Positions 16,707 to 24,992 of a stretch of 56,566 nt of DNA are shown one piece after another. Under the pieces are notes generated by a model. It ran no database searches, was not told the origin of the DNA, and saw only the letters and a program-made list of their open reading frames with translations. A program made the translations under genes and the position numbers. The DNA comes from an uncultured Bacteroidia bacterium (GTDB lineage: Bacteria > Bacteroidota > Bacteroidia > Bacteroidales > Prolixibacteraceae). The first letter of the stretch is position 1; every line of letters begins with the position of its first letter. The stretch covers positions 1 through 56,566 of the forward strand of contig CAINLJ010000203.1 in NCBI GenBank assembly GCA_903850335.1, written 5' to 3'.

Positions 16707-16931
16707 TCAATATTTAAAGTTGATTCTTAACTGGGGATCTTTCTTAGCGGTTGCCTTATAATTTTCAACCAGGGCGTCAATTTCTCGGACACAACGCGTA
16801 CAACCGGTACCTGCTAATGTAAATTGTTGTACCTCGATTGTAGAGGTTGCACCGGAACGCAAAATATCCAGAATCTCTTTTGCGGTTACATGATTGCACA
16901 AACAGACCAGTCTTCCGGGATTATTAGCCAT
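16707..16931 (-). CDS. BFD-like [2Fe-2S]-binding protein
   Basis: A 74-aa protein with the bacterioferritin-associated ferredoxin pattern CxC-(31)-CxxC: Cys10 and Cys12 in LVCLCNHV and Cys44 and Cys47 in GTGCTRCV. BFD domains bind a [2Fe-2S] cluster. As stand-alone proteins they help release iron from bacterioferritin; elsewhere they are domains of larger redox enzymes. No bacterioferritin gene is in the window, so the partner is unknown. The frame opens with TTG at 16937; the ATG at 16931 is the likelier start. Confidence 0.85.
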   Translation of the reverse strand: MANNPGRLVCLCNHVTAKEILDILRSGATSTIEVQQFTLAGTGCTRCVREIDALVENYKATAKKDPQLRINFKY

Positions 16932-16961
16932 TATCAAGTGCTCCTTAACGATTAAATATTA

Positions 16962-18119
16962 TTAAGAAGGTTCCTTGAATGTGAGATTAAAAACAACTAC
17001 CTCTGGCGTGTTCCCAATTCTTACCGGCGGACCCCATGAACCAAATCCTGAAGAGACATAAAAATTTGTATTTCCTTTTTTCAGATATCCCCAGCTTAAT
17101 TCAAACACAGCCTTCGTTATATAACTTAGTGGCCACAGCTGCCCATGGTGGGTATGACCGGATAGATGGAGGTCAACATCTTCAGCAACTGCTTCATCCA
17201 GGTTAAAAGGCTGATGGTTCATCACAACGACAGGAGCACTTTTGTCAATGCCTGTCATAAGTTCTTTCAGGGTCCTGCGTCTGTTGGCTTCTCCCATCTG
17301 GCGGTTATCCTTGTCATCTCGCCCAATCAACTGAACTCCATTTGGCAAGATAAGAACACTGTCACGTAATAGTTTTATATTGATGCTCTTCAGATAAGGC
17401 AGTGTCTTTTGGATACCACCTATATATTCATGATTACCAGGAATCGCAAATACCCCCATTCCAGATTTGATCTCCTGAAGATGTTTTCCAAGGTTTTTAC
17501 GAAGCACAGGTGCTATATCCCCATCAACAAGGTCACCGCAAAGGAGCACCAGGTCGGGATTTTGTTTATTTATTATGCGTACTAATTTAGCCTCACGGTT
17601 TTCGCCGATCAGTGCACCCAGATGAATGTCAGAAGCCATCACTATTTTCATTTGTTTATTCCCGTTTACTTTTTTGGGAATTGTTAGTGATATTTCTCTT
17701 ATTCGGGTGTTCAGGGCATTTATATGGCCGTTTATTACAATTATCGAAACAAATACAACGGTAGCCAAACCAAGTCTGAAACGAAAAAGCTGCGTCATCT
17801 CCGGAAGGAAATGAAAAAAATAGTCCGCCAGGCGAATCAGATCAAAAACAAGAAGAGTCAGTGCAAAATAAAGCATAAATGCAAGCCAGAATGCCCCAAT
17901 CCTGTATATCCATTCGCTTAACAATGAAGACTTTGTATGTTCAAGAATTTGACCTATAACAAAACACGAAACAATAGTCCAGAAAATTATTATATAACTT
18001 TTTCTCCACACAGGCGTGATCGAAAAAGCCTGCAACCCTCTTGAATAAATAAAAAAGTTTAATGAAAAATAGATTGATAATACAATTCCGAAGAAGATAA
18101 GAAACGAGGTTATACGCAT
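16962..18119 (-). CDS. Membrane-anchored calcineurin-like metallophosphoesterase
   Basis: A 385-aa protein with four hydrophobic segments in the first 130 residues, then a metallophosphoesterase domain. Metal-binding motifs are MASDIHLGALIG, LVLLCGDLVDGD, IPGNHEY, VVMNHQPF and LSGHTHHGQLWP. The layout (N-terminal membrane helices, C-terminal phosphatase) is that of the YkuE/YaeI-like group, some of which act on lipid-linked phosphates; the substrate is not known here. The frame opens at a TTG at 18137, but a TATTTTTG promoter box overlaps that codon, so the ATG at 18119 (MRITSFLIFFG) is the real start. Confidence 0.88.
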   Translation of the reverse strand: MRITSFLIFFGIVLSIYFSLNFFIYSRGLQAFSITPVWRKSYIIIFWTIVSCFVIGQILEHTKSSLLSEWIYRIGAFWLAFMLYFALTLLVFDLIRLADYFFHFLPEMTQLFRFRLGLATVVFVSIIVINGHINALNTRIREISLTIPKKVNGNKQMKIVMASDIHLGALIGENREAKLVRIINKQNPDLVLLCGDLVDGDIAPVLRKNLGKHLQEIKSGMGVFAIPGNHEYIGGIQKTLPYLKSINIKLLRDSVLILPNGVQLIGRDDKDNRQMGEANRRRTLKELMTGIDKSAPVVVMNHQPFNLDEAVAEDVDLHLSGHTHHGQLWPLSYITKAVFELSWGYLKKGNTNFYVSSGFGSWGPPVRIGNTPEVVVFNLTFKEPS

Positions 18120-18134
18120 AACAAAAAATTTGTT

Positions 18135-18142
18135 CAAAAATA
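18135..18142 (-). promoter_or_regulatory. -7 box (TATTTTTG) for the metallophosphoesterase
   Basis: An exact TAnnTTTG match on the minus strand, 16 bp upstream of the ATG at 18119. It implies a leader of about 10 nt and decides against the upstream TTG start. Confidence 0.45.
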
Positions 18143-18264
18143 TACTTTAAATAACGGAAACGGAATACAATTGTTTAAATGAGGTTTTTTCGACAGGAAA
18201 ATGAGTGCCAGCCTGAAGTTGCCTGTCAACTGAACCAATAGGCAAGAAATTCAGTTCATTTATT

Positions 18265-18272
18265 TATCTTTG
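18265..18272 (+). promoter_or_regulatory. -7 box (TATCTTTG) for the DUF6452/DUF6048 pair
   Basis: An exact TAnnTTTG match, 24 bp before the ATG of the DUF6452 gene, a typical Bacteroidota spacing. The expected -33 TTTG is not clear. Confidence 0.5.
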
Positions 18273-18295
18273 CGAATTAACAAATTTATCCTCGA

Positions 18296-18784
18296 ATGAG
18301 ATATTATCTGATCGTTATTTCACTTCTCGCTATTGTACTTGGGTCGTGTACGAACGGGAACCGATGTTACGATTCTGTAGATACTTTAATGGTCAGTTCC
18401 TTTTCGATCAATGGGTTTAAGTCTATTGACAGCTTAATAGTAACCGGGGTAAACCGCACTGATACAGGGGACACACTTGTAAATGACAGAACTGCAACCC
18501 TGACCAAAAGATATCCTCTTCCGCTTTCTTTATTTGCTGATTCGACCGGGTTTATATTAAATGCAAATGGGGTTAAGGACACTCTTTATATACGACATAA
18601 AATGATTATCACTTTTGTATCCGAATTTTGCGGATTTGCACCTAATTATGTCATTTCAGGATTGCGACATACTGCAGGTATAGATTCAGTAAAAATTACA
18701 GATCGAAGGGTTAATACACTTTCAACAGCCAAAGCAACGAATGACCAGAATATTAGTATTTATTTTAGCGCTGCTGCTCATTAG
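18296..18784 (+). CDS. DUF6452 family lipoprotein
   Basis: A 162-aa lipoprotein precursor. The hydrophobic N-terminus ends in a lipobox, IVLGSC, with Cys18 as the lipidated residue. The remainder is beta-rich and ends with an all-beta pattern (VKITDRRV, QNISIYF). Similar small lipoproteins followed by a DUF6048 gene are common in Bacteroidota. The function is unknown; pairing with an outer-membrane-like partner suggests an envelope role. Its last 44 bp overlap the next gene in another frame, pointing to translational coupling. Confidence 0.75.
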   Translation: MRYYLIVISLLAIVLGSCTNGNRCYDSVDTLMVSSFSINGFKSIDSLIVTGVNRTDTGDTLVNDRTATLTKRYPLPLSLFADSTGFILNANGVKDTLYIRHKMIITFVSEFCGFAPNYVISGLRHTAGIDSVKITDRRVNTLSTAKATNDQNISIYFSAAAH

Positions 18785-19535
18785 CAGTTTTCCTGTTTTA
18801 TCTCAGACCAGTAAACCTGTATGGCGATATGAAGGTCCTCGTGTAGGAATGGACCTTTCGCGGTTTCTTCTGCCTTATTTGGGAACGGCAAAACGAAACG
18901 GGTGGGAAATCCAGGCAGATATTCCTTACAAGGGGAACTTATTCCCTACATTTGAAACAGGTATGCAATGGTTTGATGATAAACATACCAACTATCACTA
19001 TAAAAATAATGGCACCTATGCCCGTCTGGGTATGGATATGAATATTGTTAAATTTGAATCACTTAAGGACCATGACTTTGTCTTTATAGGTTTACGTTAC
19101 GGCTACTCCGTTTTTAATCAGCAAACGGATAGTATATCTGTATCAAATTACTGGGGAACCCATAACTCTTCCTTGTCACGGCATCCGATGAGTGCACAAT
19201 GGGCCGAACTTGTTTTTGGTATGAAAGGAGAGCTTATGCCAAATTTATTCTTCGGTTGGTCTCTGCGGGCTAAGTTCCCGTTTTACGTTACAAAAGATAA
19301 CAATATAAGCCCTTATATAATTCCGGGGGTAGGAAAGACAGGAAGTGGCAGACCTTTTGACTTTTCAGTAGGCATATATTATCAGTTTCCTATATTCAGA
19401 TCAAAAACGATACCCAAACCAATTAAAATGGGAGGCGCCAAACACCCGGGATTAAATAATGGGACCGATATGGACAATCAGGGATATGGCGGATCTCAGT
19501 CTGGTGGAGGAAGGCAAAATTATAACGGACGTTAA
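18741..19535 (+). CDS. DUF6048 family outer-membrane-like protein
   Basis: A 264-aa exported protein with a signal peptide (about 1-21, ending PVLSQ) and alternating beta strands with aromatic ends (WEIQADIPYKGNLFPTFETGMQWF, FVFIGLRYGYSVF, FDFSVGIYYQFP), as in small outer-membrane beta-barrels. The tail after about residue 230 is Gly/Asn/Gln-rich and probably disordered. It starts inside the DUF6452 gene. Its stop overlaps the convergent ChaN-like gene by 4 bp. No biochemical function is known to me. Confidence 0.75.
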   Translation: MTRILVFILALLLISSFPVLSQTSKPVWRYEGPRVGMDLSRFLLPYLGTAKRNGWEIQADIPYKGNLFPTFETGMQWFDDKHTNYHYKNNGTYARLGMDMNIVKFESLKDHDFVFIGLRYGYSVFNQQTDSISVSNYWGTHNSSLSRHPMSAQWAELVFGMKGELMPNLFFGWSLRAKFPFYVTKDNNISPYIIPGVGKTGSGRPFDFSVGIYYQFPIFRSKTIPKPIKMGGAKHPGLNNGTDMDNQGYGGSQSGGGRQNYNGR

Positions 19536-20395
19536 GGCCGGTATGACTTGCTCATCGATGCGGGTGTACAAAGAATACAATCCGCTAATCCTAAATTATC
19601 CTTTTCAAGCTCTTCGATTGAATCTTGTTCTATGGATGCAATCGTAAATATCTTTAAACCAGGATTTGATTTTTTAAGATACCACTCAATTCCCTGATGT
19701 CTGTCGCTGTGGTAAGACCCATTGAAATGTATTAGTGTATTTCCGGCTTTGAAATTTTTCAAAATAAAGTATGCCATCGTTGCATCCTTTACAGCTTGTG
19801 ATTTTGGAAGGTTTGGACCCCCATGTCCCTTGGCCTGTTTTGCAATATCCTTGTAACACGTCAGGGTACTGTCATAGTCTATCGGAAGGGGAGATATCCA
19901 CCTTTTAGCCTCATTACTTATACTGTCAAGTTTTTCAAGACCTCTGGAATATACCATATTTGCATATCTCCTGGGAATATTGGCTGCGACAAACCGCAAC
20001 TTATTCGTTTTGGCAAAATCAAGAAGTGGTTTGTAGTCGGTCGGATAATTAGTCCAAAGTTTAGTCTCGTCCTTGAACGTTTTATCGGAGAGCGAACCTG
20101 AAAGATACTCATCAACGGTTATCTGATCATCCGCTTCAAACATTTCGGCACTTAAAATAAGTTTCTCCTTCTTTTCAGCGAAAAGATCCTTCGTTAGTTC
20201 CTGTTCGATCCAGTGGTTGATAGGATTGTCATGCTGTTCGCCAAAAAGTATGATGTCTGCCTCTTTTGCATCTTCAAGAACTTTAGCGTAATGAATCTCC
20301 TTTCCCTTGGCATTAAATAACTGGTAGGCATTTTTATCATTTTTAAAGGCAAAAATGACAAATAAAATAAGGATGGGTAGAACGCTCTTTTTCAT
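19532..20395 (-). CDS. ChaN-like haem-binding uptake protein
   Basis: A 287-aa exported protein with an uncleaved or cleaved N-terminal hydrophobic segment (residues 5-17) and no lipobox Cys. The core has the ChaN/TIKI-type pattern: DIILFGEQHDNPINHWIEQEL, LILSAEMFEADDQ, LRFVAANIPRRYANMVYSRGLEKL, and GNTLIHFNGSYHSDRHQGIEWYL near the end. ChaN in Campylobacter binds haem and is linked to iron uptake; a metallopeptidase-like role as in TIKI proteins is an alternative. The frame opens at 20452, but MKKSVLPILILFV at 20395 makes the better signal-bearing start. Confidence 0.8.
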   Translation of the reverse strand: MKKSVLPILILFVIFAFKNDKNAYQLFNAKGKEIHYAKVLEDAKEADIILFGEQHDNPINHWIEQELTKDLFAEKKEKLILSAEMFEADDQITVDEYLSGSLSDKTFKDETKLWTNYPTDYKPLLDFAKTNKLRFVAANIPRRYANMVYSRGLEKLDSISNEAKRWISPLPIDYDSTLTCYKDIAKQAKGHGGPNLPKSQAVKDATMAYFILKNFKAGNTLIHFNGSYHSDRHQGIEWYLKKSNPGLKIFTIASIEQDSIEELEKDNLGLADCILCTPASMSKSYRP

Positions 20396-20851
20396 ACGAT
20401 TTGATTTTAAGTCCTGTATAATCTCAATATTTATGGCTGGAATAGGGTTCAAAGATACAGAAGTTTATTGGCTCTATGACGTCTGGCGGTGGTAAACAAT
20501 TTCTATCAAATTCGATCAAGCAGTTTTGATTAAGGTTAGGTGCATCCCACCGCGATATCAAATCCAATTGTTCTAAAATATTTCAAGGTGTATCAAAAGG
20601 TTTTAACCGCGGAGTGCGCTGAGAAGGAGCGCGGAGTTTCGAAGAGTTAATACATTGAAAAAAAATACTTTGAGCCTGTTTGTGGTTTCACTTTTCAGCT
20701 TTTGCGTTATTTTTTTTCCCTTTTTTAAAGGCTCCTTTGTATCTATTGCCTTAAATAATTTGTTATTTTTGAATTCGATTAGCACCTATTAAGAATACCA
20801 GACTTTTAACAGCAGAATCTATCATACTAACTTAATTCTTCAGAATAATTT
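20396..20851. other. Gene-free stretch upstream of glpK
   Basis: 456 bp between divergent genes. It contains one degenerate repeat copy (20587-20671) and no recognisable coding region. No -7 TAnnTTTG box is evident directly before glpK. Confidence 0.6.
20587..20671 (+). repeat. Dispersed degenerate repeat, copy B
   Basis: Begins ggtgtatcaaaaggtttt and continues aaccgcggagtgcgctgag and gaaggagcgcggag, then gaagagttaatacattg. It aligns by eye with 9661-9732, and its opening (tgtatcaaaagg) matches the left end of the element at 10113. Confidence 0.6.
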
Positions 20852-22366
20852 ATGAAGGAGTATATTTTAGCGTTCGATCAGGGAACAACAAGTTCCAGGG
20901 CTATAGTCTTTGGGCACAATGGAATTCCGGTTGCAATGGCGCAAAAGGAGTTTACCCAGATTTATCCTCAACCGGGATGGGTAGAGCATGATGCGGAAGA
21001 AATCTGGTCTACTCAGGCTGGAGTTGCAGTAGAAGCAATTACAAAGGCCGGACTCGAATCCACGAATATTGCGGCAATAGGGATTACAAATCAACGCGAG
21101 ACAACGGTTGTTTGGAACAGAAAGACCGGTAAACCGGTTTATAATGCTATTGTCTGGCAGGACAGAAGAACAGCAGCATTTTGCGATGAACTTAATAACA
21201 CTGGTTTTGGTGATAAAATTCTTGAAAAGACAGGACTAATCATAGACGCATATTTCTCGGCAACAAAAATACGCTGGATATTGGATCACGTGCAGGATGC
21301 CAGAAAGATGGCTGAGGCGGGATTATTAGCATTCGGAACGATAGATTCATGGCTTGTATGGAACCTTACACGCGGACAATATCATATTACGGATGTTTCA
21401 AATGCTTCGCGAACCATGTTATTCAACATCCATACGCTTTCGTGGGATGATGAATTGCTCGAAATCTTCAATATCCCAGCAAATATTTTGCCTGAAGTTC
21501 GTTCATCCAGTGAGATTTACGGGAAAACTGCAGGCCAGTTCGGCTTGGGTATCCCGATCGCAGGAATTGCCGGCGACCAGCAGGCGGCTCTTTTCGGTCA
21601 GATGTGTGTGGAGCCGGGGATGGTTAAAAATACATACGGAACAGGATGTTTTATGATGATGAACATCGGTAATCGACCCATTGTCTCGAAAAGCCGTCTC
21701 CTTACGACAATAGCCTGGAAGATTGGTTCGGAGACTCAGTACGCTCTCGAAGGGAGTATATTCATCGCAGGAGCTGTCGTTCAATGGTTACGCGACGGAC
21801 TTGGAATTATCAAAAACTCAAAAGATATCGAGAAACTTGCTGCATCCGTTAAGAATAGTGAAGGTGTTTATTTCGTGCCTGCCTTTGCAGGCTTGGGTGC
21901 TCCTCACTGGAACCAGCATGCCCGGGGTACGCTGGTTGGTATTACAAGGGGCACGACATCTGCTCATATTGCCCGTGCAGGCCTTGATAGTATTGCCTAC
22001 CAGACTCTCGAAGTCCTGCTTGCCATGCAGAAAGATTCCGGAATCAAAATTCTTGAATTACGTGTGGATGGTGGTGCTACGGTTAATAATAACCTGATGC
22101 AGTTTCAGTCTGATCTACTACAGACCAAAGTAGTACGCCCCAAAATTACTGAGACAACAGCGCTTGGAGCCGCTTATCTGGCAGGGTTGGCAGTAAATTA
22201 CTGGACAGATATCCGGGAGCTCAAAGAACAATGGCAAATAAACAGAACTTTCTCACCACAGATTGAAGAGGGGGAGACGTTCGCACTAATATCGGGATGG
22301 CACCGGGCAGCAAATGCTGCCAAGTCCTGGGCCAATGACCCTGATTATCATGAATCTCTTAAATAA
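20852..22366 (+). CDS. glpK: Glycerol kinase
   Basis: A 504-aa FGGY-family kinase, the standard GlpK length, that phosphorylates glycerol to sn-glycerol 3-phosphate. Motifs: the start [86 protein letters not shown], and [22 protein letters not shown]. Its stop is 18 bp before the glycerol facilitator gene, so uptake and trapping of glycerol are co-expressed. A glycerol-3-phosphate dehydrogenase is not in the window. Confidence 0.96.
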   Translation: MKEYILAFDQGTTSSRAIVFGHNGIPVAMAQKEFTQIYPQPGWVEHDAEEIWSTQAGVAVEAITKAGLESTNIAAIGITNQRETTVVWNRKTGKPVYNAIVWQDRRTAAFCDELNNTGFGDKILEKTGLIIDAYFSATKIRWILDHVQDARKMAEAGLLAFGTIDSWLVWNLTRGQYHITDVSNASRTMLFNIHTLSWDDELLEIFNIPANILPEVRSSSEIYGKTAGQFGLGIPIAGIAGDQQAALFGQMCVEPGMVKNTYGTGCFMMMNIGNRPIVSKSRLLTTIAWKIGSETQYALEGSIFIAGAVVQWLRDGLGIIKNSKDIEKLAASVKNSEGVYFVPAFAGLGAPHWNQHARGTLVGITRGTTSAHIARAGLDSIAYQTLEVLLAMQKDSGIKILELRVDGGATVNNNLMQFQSDLLQTKVVRPKITETTALGAAYLAGLAVNYWTDIRELKEQWQINRTFSPQIEEGETFALISGWHRAANAAKSWANDPDYHESLK

Positions 22367-22384
22367 CCAGTAAAAAATCAAAAG

Positions 22385-23095
22385 ATGAACGCATTCTTTG
22401 CCGAATTTTTAGGAACAGCTATAATTATTGTTTTTGGAGGTGGAGTGGTAGCAAACGTATTGCTTACCAAAACAAAGGGGAATAATAGTGGATGGATCGT
22501 AATTACTTTTGGTTGGGCTGCAGGTGTTTTCACGGGAGTGTCAATTGCTGCACCTCACAGTGGAGCTCACCTTAATCCTGCGGTTACTCTTGCTCTTGTA
22601 TTAACAGATAAGTTTTCTCTGTCGCTTGTGCCACTATATATTACAGCTCAGATGATGGGTGCAATGACAGGTGCTTTGCTTGTTTGGCTTGCATATAAAA
22701 AACATTTCGATGCAACCGATGATGCCGATCTTAAACTTGCCGTCTTTTGTACCTCTCCAAATATACGTAGTCTGTGGTATAATGTATTAACCGAAACCAT
22801 TGCCACATTTATACTCGCAATTGCAGTCCTGGACATGGCAAAACCCGAAGTCGGCCTGGGATCTTTAAATGCCTTACCGGTATCACTTGTCGTTTTGGGC
22901 CTGGGTCTCTCAATGGGTGGTCCAACAGGGTATGCAATTAATCCGGCCCGCGATCTTGGTCCCCGTCTTATTCATGCCTTATTGCCAATTCCTTTTAAAG
23001 GAGGCAGTGACTGGAAATATTCATGGGTTCCAATTGTTGGGCCTGCCCTCGGAGCTATCCTGGCAGCTCTTGTGTTTATTGGTCTGAAAAGCTGA
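22385..23095 (+). CDS. glpF: Glycerol uptake facilitator (MIP family)
   Basis: A 236-aa integral membrane channel with six predicted helices and two NPA half-helices: HLNPAVTLA (residues 64-66) and AINPARDLGPRL (residues 185-187). The Asp after the second NPAR marks the glycerol facilitator branch rather than water-specific aquaporins. It lies directly after glycerol kinase, which pulls glycerol in by phosphorylation. The following sialidase-like gene is 35 bp downstream and may share the transcript. Confidence 0.94.
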   Translation: MNAFFAEFLGTAIIIVFGGGVVANVLLTKTKGNNSGWIVITFGWAAGVFTGVSIAAPHSGAHLNPAVTLALVLTDKFSLSLVPLYITAQMMGAMTGALLVWLAYKKHFDATDDADLKLAVFCTSPNIRSLWYNVLTETIATFILAIAVLDMAKPEVGLGSLNALPVSLVVLGLGLSMGGPTGYAINPARDLGPRLIHALLPIPFKGGSDWKYSWVPIVGPALGAILAALVFIGLKS

Positions 23096-23130
23096 AATTT
23101 TATCCCAAATTTTTAAAAATATAAGATAAC

Positions 23131-24279
23131 ATGAAGTTTCTAAGGTGTGTGCTCTTTTTTCTCCTGTTTAATTTCATCTTTAAAACCGGGTATTCTTCAA
23201 TTGGTGAAAATAAAGACATTAAAAATGTAAAGGTTTACTTCGAAAAGGGAATGTTTGGCGGGTGGCCTGCAAATTTTGGAATCTGGCACTGGGGAAATGA
23301 AATCCTTGTGGGATTTGCTAAGGGCTATTACAAAGACCTTGGCCCTGAAATGCATAATATTGACCGTGAGAAGCCAGAGCTTCATATTTTAGCCCGTTCA
23401 CTCGATGGCGGTGAATCGTGGAAAATTGAAGACCCCTGTAAATCGGGTAAGGGATCGCTGTTTGTTCCCAATCATGGCAGTTATCATGGCATTGAGAGAT
23501 CTGATGTTAAGATTGAGAAATTAGTTAATTGCAGAGGGATCAATTTCGAAAATCCTAACCTTGCTTTCACGCTTCGCATGACAAATGTTAATGGCGGGGA
23601 ATCACGGTTCTGGTACTCCTATAACCGTGGACATTCCTGGAAAAAACCCAGTAAACTACCTGATTTTAACACATTAGGAACTGCTGCGAGAACAGATTAC
23701 ATTGTGGATGGAAAAAAAGAATGTACCTTATTTATTACGGCTTCCAAATCCGACGGGAAGGAAGGACGGGTCATGTGTGTCAGGACAACGGATGGAGGGA
23801 AGCAATGGAACTTTGTCTCGTGGGTTGGAAATGAGCCCAAAGATGGCTATGCAATCATGCCCGCATCTGCACGCTTATCACCTAATGAGGTGCTTGTTGC
23901 GGTGCGCCGGAACACGTTTATCTCAGCATATATTACCCAGGACAACTGTAAGACCTGGAATCGTCTGCTTAATCCCGTAGAGGATACAGGGGAAGGAAAT
24001 CCTCCGGCTTTGATAAGACTTAAAGATGGAAGGTTGTGCCTTGTCTATGGTAGTCGTAAGAAACCTTTTAGCATTTGTGCCAAAATAAGCAGTGATAAAG
24101 GTCAGTCATGGAGTAATGCCTATGTTCTCAGAGGTGATGGCTCCGGACGGGATATTGGCTATCCACGCATTGTTCAGCGGCCGGATGGTAAAATCGTTGT
24201 TGTTTACTATTTTCAAGATGCAAAAACCGGCCCCGAGCGTTATATCGGTTGTTCTATATGGAGTCCGCCCGGAATTTGA
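23131..24279 (+). CDS. Secreted BNR-repeat (sialidase-like) protein
   Basis: A 382-aa exported protein with a signal peptide (about 1-23). It has a sialidase-fold six-bladed propeller with several Asp-box motifs: SLDGGESW, SYNRGHSW, TTDGGKQW and SSDKGQSW. The C-terminal strand has GYPRIVQRPDGKIVVVYYF. The triad of Arg residues and catalytic Tyr/Glu of true exo-sialidases cannot be placed with confidence, so the enzyme may act on another glycan or be a binding protein. Its position next to a mannosidase fits glycan breakdown. Confidence 0.75.
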   Translation: MKFLRCVLFFLLFNFIFKTGYSSIGENKDIKNVKVYFEKGMFGGWPANFGIWHWGNEILVGFAKGYYKDLGPEMHNIDREKPELHILARSLDGGESWKIEDPCKSGKGSLFVPNHGSYHGIERSDVKIEKLVNCRGINFENPNLAFTLRMTNVNGGESRFWYSYNRGHSWKKPSKLPDFNTLGTAARTDYIVDGKKECTLFITASKSDGKEGRVMCVRTTDGGKQWNFVSWVGNEPKDGYAIMPASARLSPNEVLVAVRRNTFISAYITQDNCKTWNRLLNPVEDTGEGNPPALIRLKDGRLCLVYGSRKKPFSICAKISSDKGQSWSNAYVLRGDGSGRDIGYPRIVQRPDGKIVVVYYFQDAKTGPERYIGCSIWSPPGI

Positions 24280-24351
24280 AAAAACATAATTTCCAGTCAC
24301 TTTTACACTTGATTTTAGCAATAATTCAGCAATAGATTAACATTTTGTTGG

Positions 24352-24359
24352 TATCTTTG
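24352..24359 (+). promoter_or_regulatory. -7 box (TATCTTTG) for the split-barrel flavoprotein gene
   Basis: An exact TAnnTTTG match, 33 bp before the ATG at 24392, in the gap after the sialidase-like gene. It suggests the small flavoprotein has its own promoter. Confidence 0.45.
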
Positions 24360-24391
24360 AATAAGATTTTAACCCAAACAAAATAAAGACC

Positions 24392-24790
24392 ATGGCAAAA
24401 CTAACTCAGGAAATGAAGGAAATGATTCTGACACAGCAATGTTTTCATGCAACAGTCAGCACTAACGGGATTCCAAATAATGCACCAAAACGGTCTACAA
24501 GGATCTTTGATCTTGAGACCCTGGTTTACAATGAAGGAACTGGAGGTACAACATATAAGAACATCCTTGACGGTTCCAAAGTATCTGTGGCAGTTGTTAA
24601 CCGGGAAGTTCTGGATGGTTACCGGTTCCTTGGAACTCCCGAGGTCTTTACTAGTGGTGACGTCTATGAGCAGGCAGCGCAAATGTCTATAAATGCAGGG
24701 ATGCCAAGACCTAAAGCAGTAGTGCTAATTCATATTGAAGAAATCCATACGCTCAAACCTGGCCCGGGTGCAGGCAAAAGAATTGCCTGA
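24392..24790 (+). CDS. Pyridoxamine 5'-phosphate oxidase-like split-barrel FMN protein
   Basis: A 132-aa protein with the PNPOx-like split-barrel fold. The N-terminal helix MAKLTQEMKEMILTQQCFHATV, a strand with NNAPKRSTRIFD, and YNEGTGGTTYKNILDGSKVSVAVVN followed by GYRFLGTPEVF match the small single-domain family. Such proteins bind FMN or other cofactors and reduce small substrates, but the substrate is unknown. There are no neighbours of related function; the next gene is 200 bp away. Confidence 0.85.
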   Translation: MAKLTQEMKEMILTQQCFHATVSTNGIPNNAPKRSTRIFDLETLVYNEGTGGTTYKNILDGSKVSVAVVNREVLDGYRFLGTPEVFTSGDVYEQAAQMSINAGMPRPKAVVLIHIEEIHTLKPGPGAGKRIA

Positions 24791-24871
24791 ATCAGGTAAT
24801 AAACCATTATGAGTGGTTAATATTTGGGATACTTTCTCCTTTAAATCATTCTATTTTTCCAGCCTGATAAT

Positions 24872-24918
24872 CTGAAGGTTTAAATACTGCAAATATTTGC
24901 TGTTTTTAAAACCTTCAG
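24872..24918. promoter_or_regulatory. Nested palindrome upstream of the GH38 gene
   Basis: A perfect 10-bp inverted repeat ctgaaggttt/aaaccttcag (24872-24881 and 24909-24918) encloses a perfect 12-bp palindrome gcaaatatttgc (24889-24900). It lies 75 bp upstream of the mannosidase ATG. No T tract follows, so it is not a good terminator. It could be a regulator binding site or an RNA structure in the leader. Confidence 0.5.
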
Positions 24919-24992
24919 GTTCCTTTATTGCTCAATACGAGGATAAAATAATTATCATTTATTCGTTATTCACACTGCATTAACCACTGGTC

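Noticed and set aside
23131-24279. Firm assignment as exo-sialidase
   Set aside because: Asp boxes support the fold, but the Arg triad and catalytic Tyr/Glu cannot be placed by eye; kept as BNR/sialidase-like.
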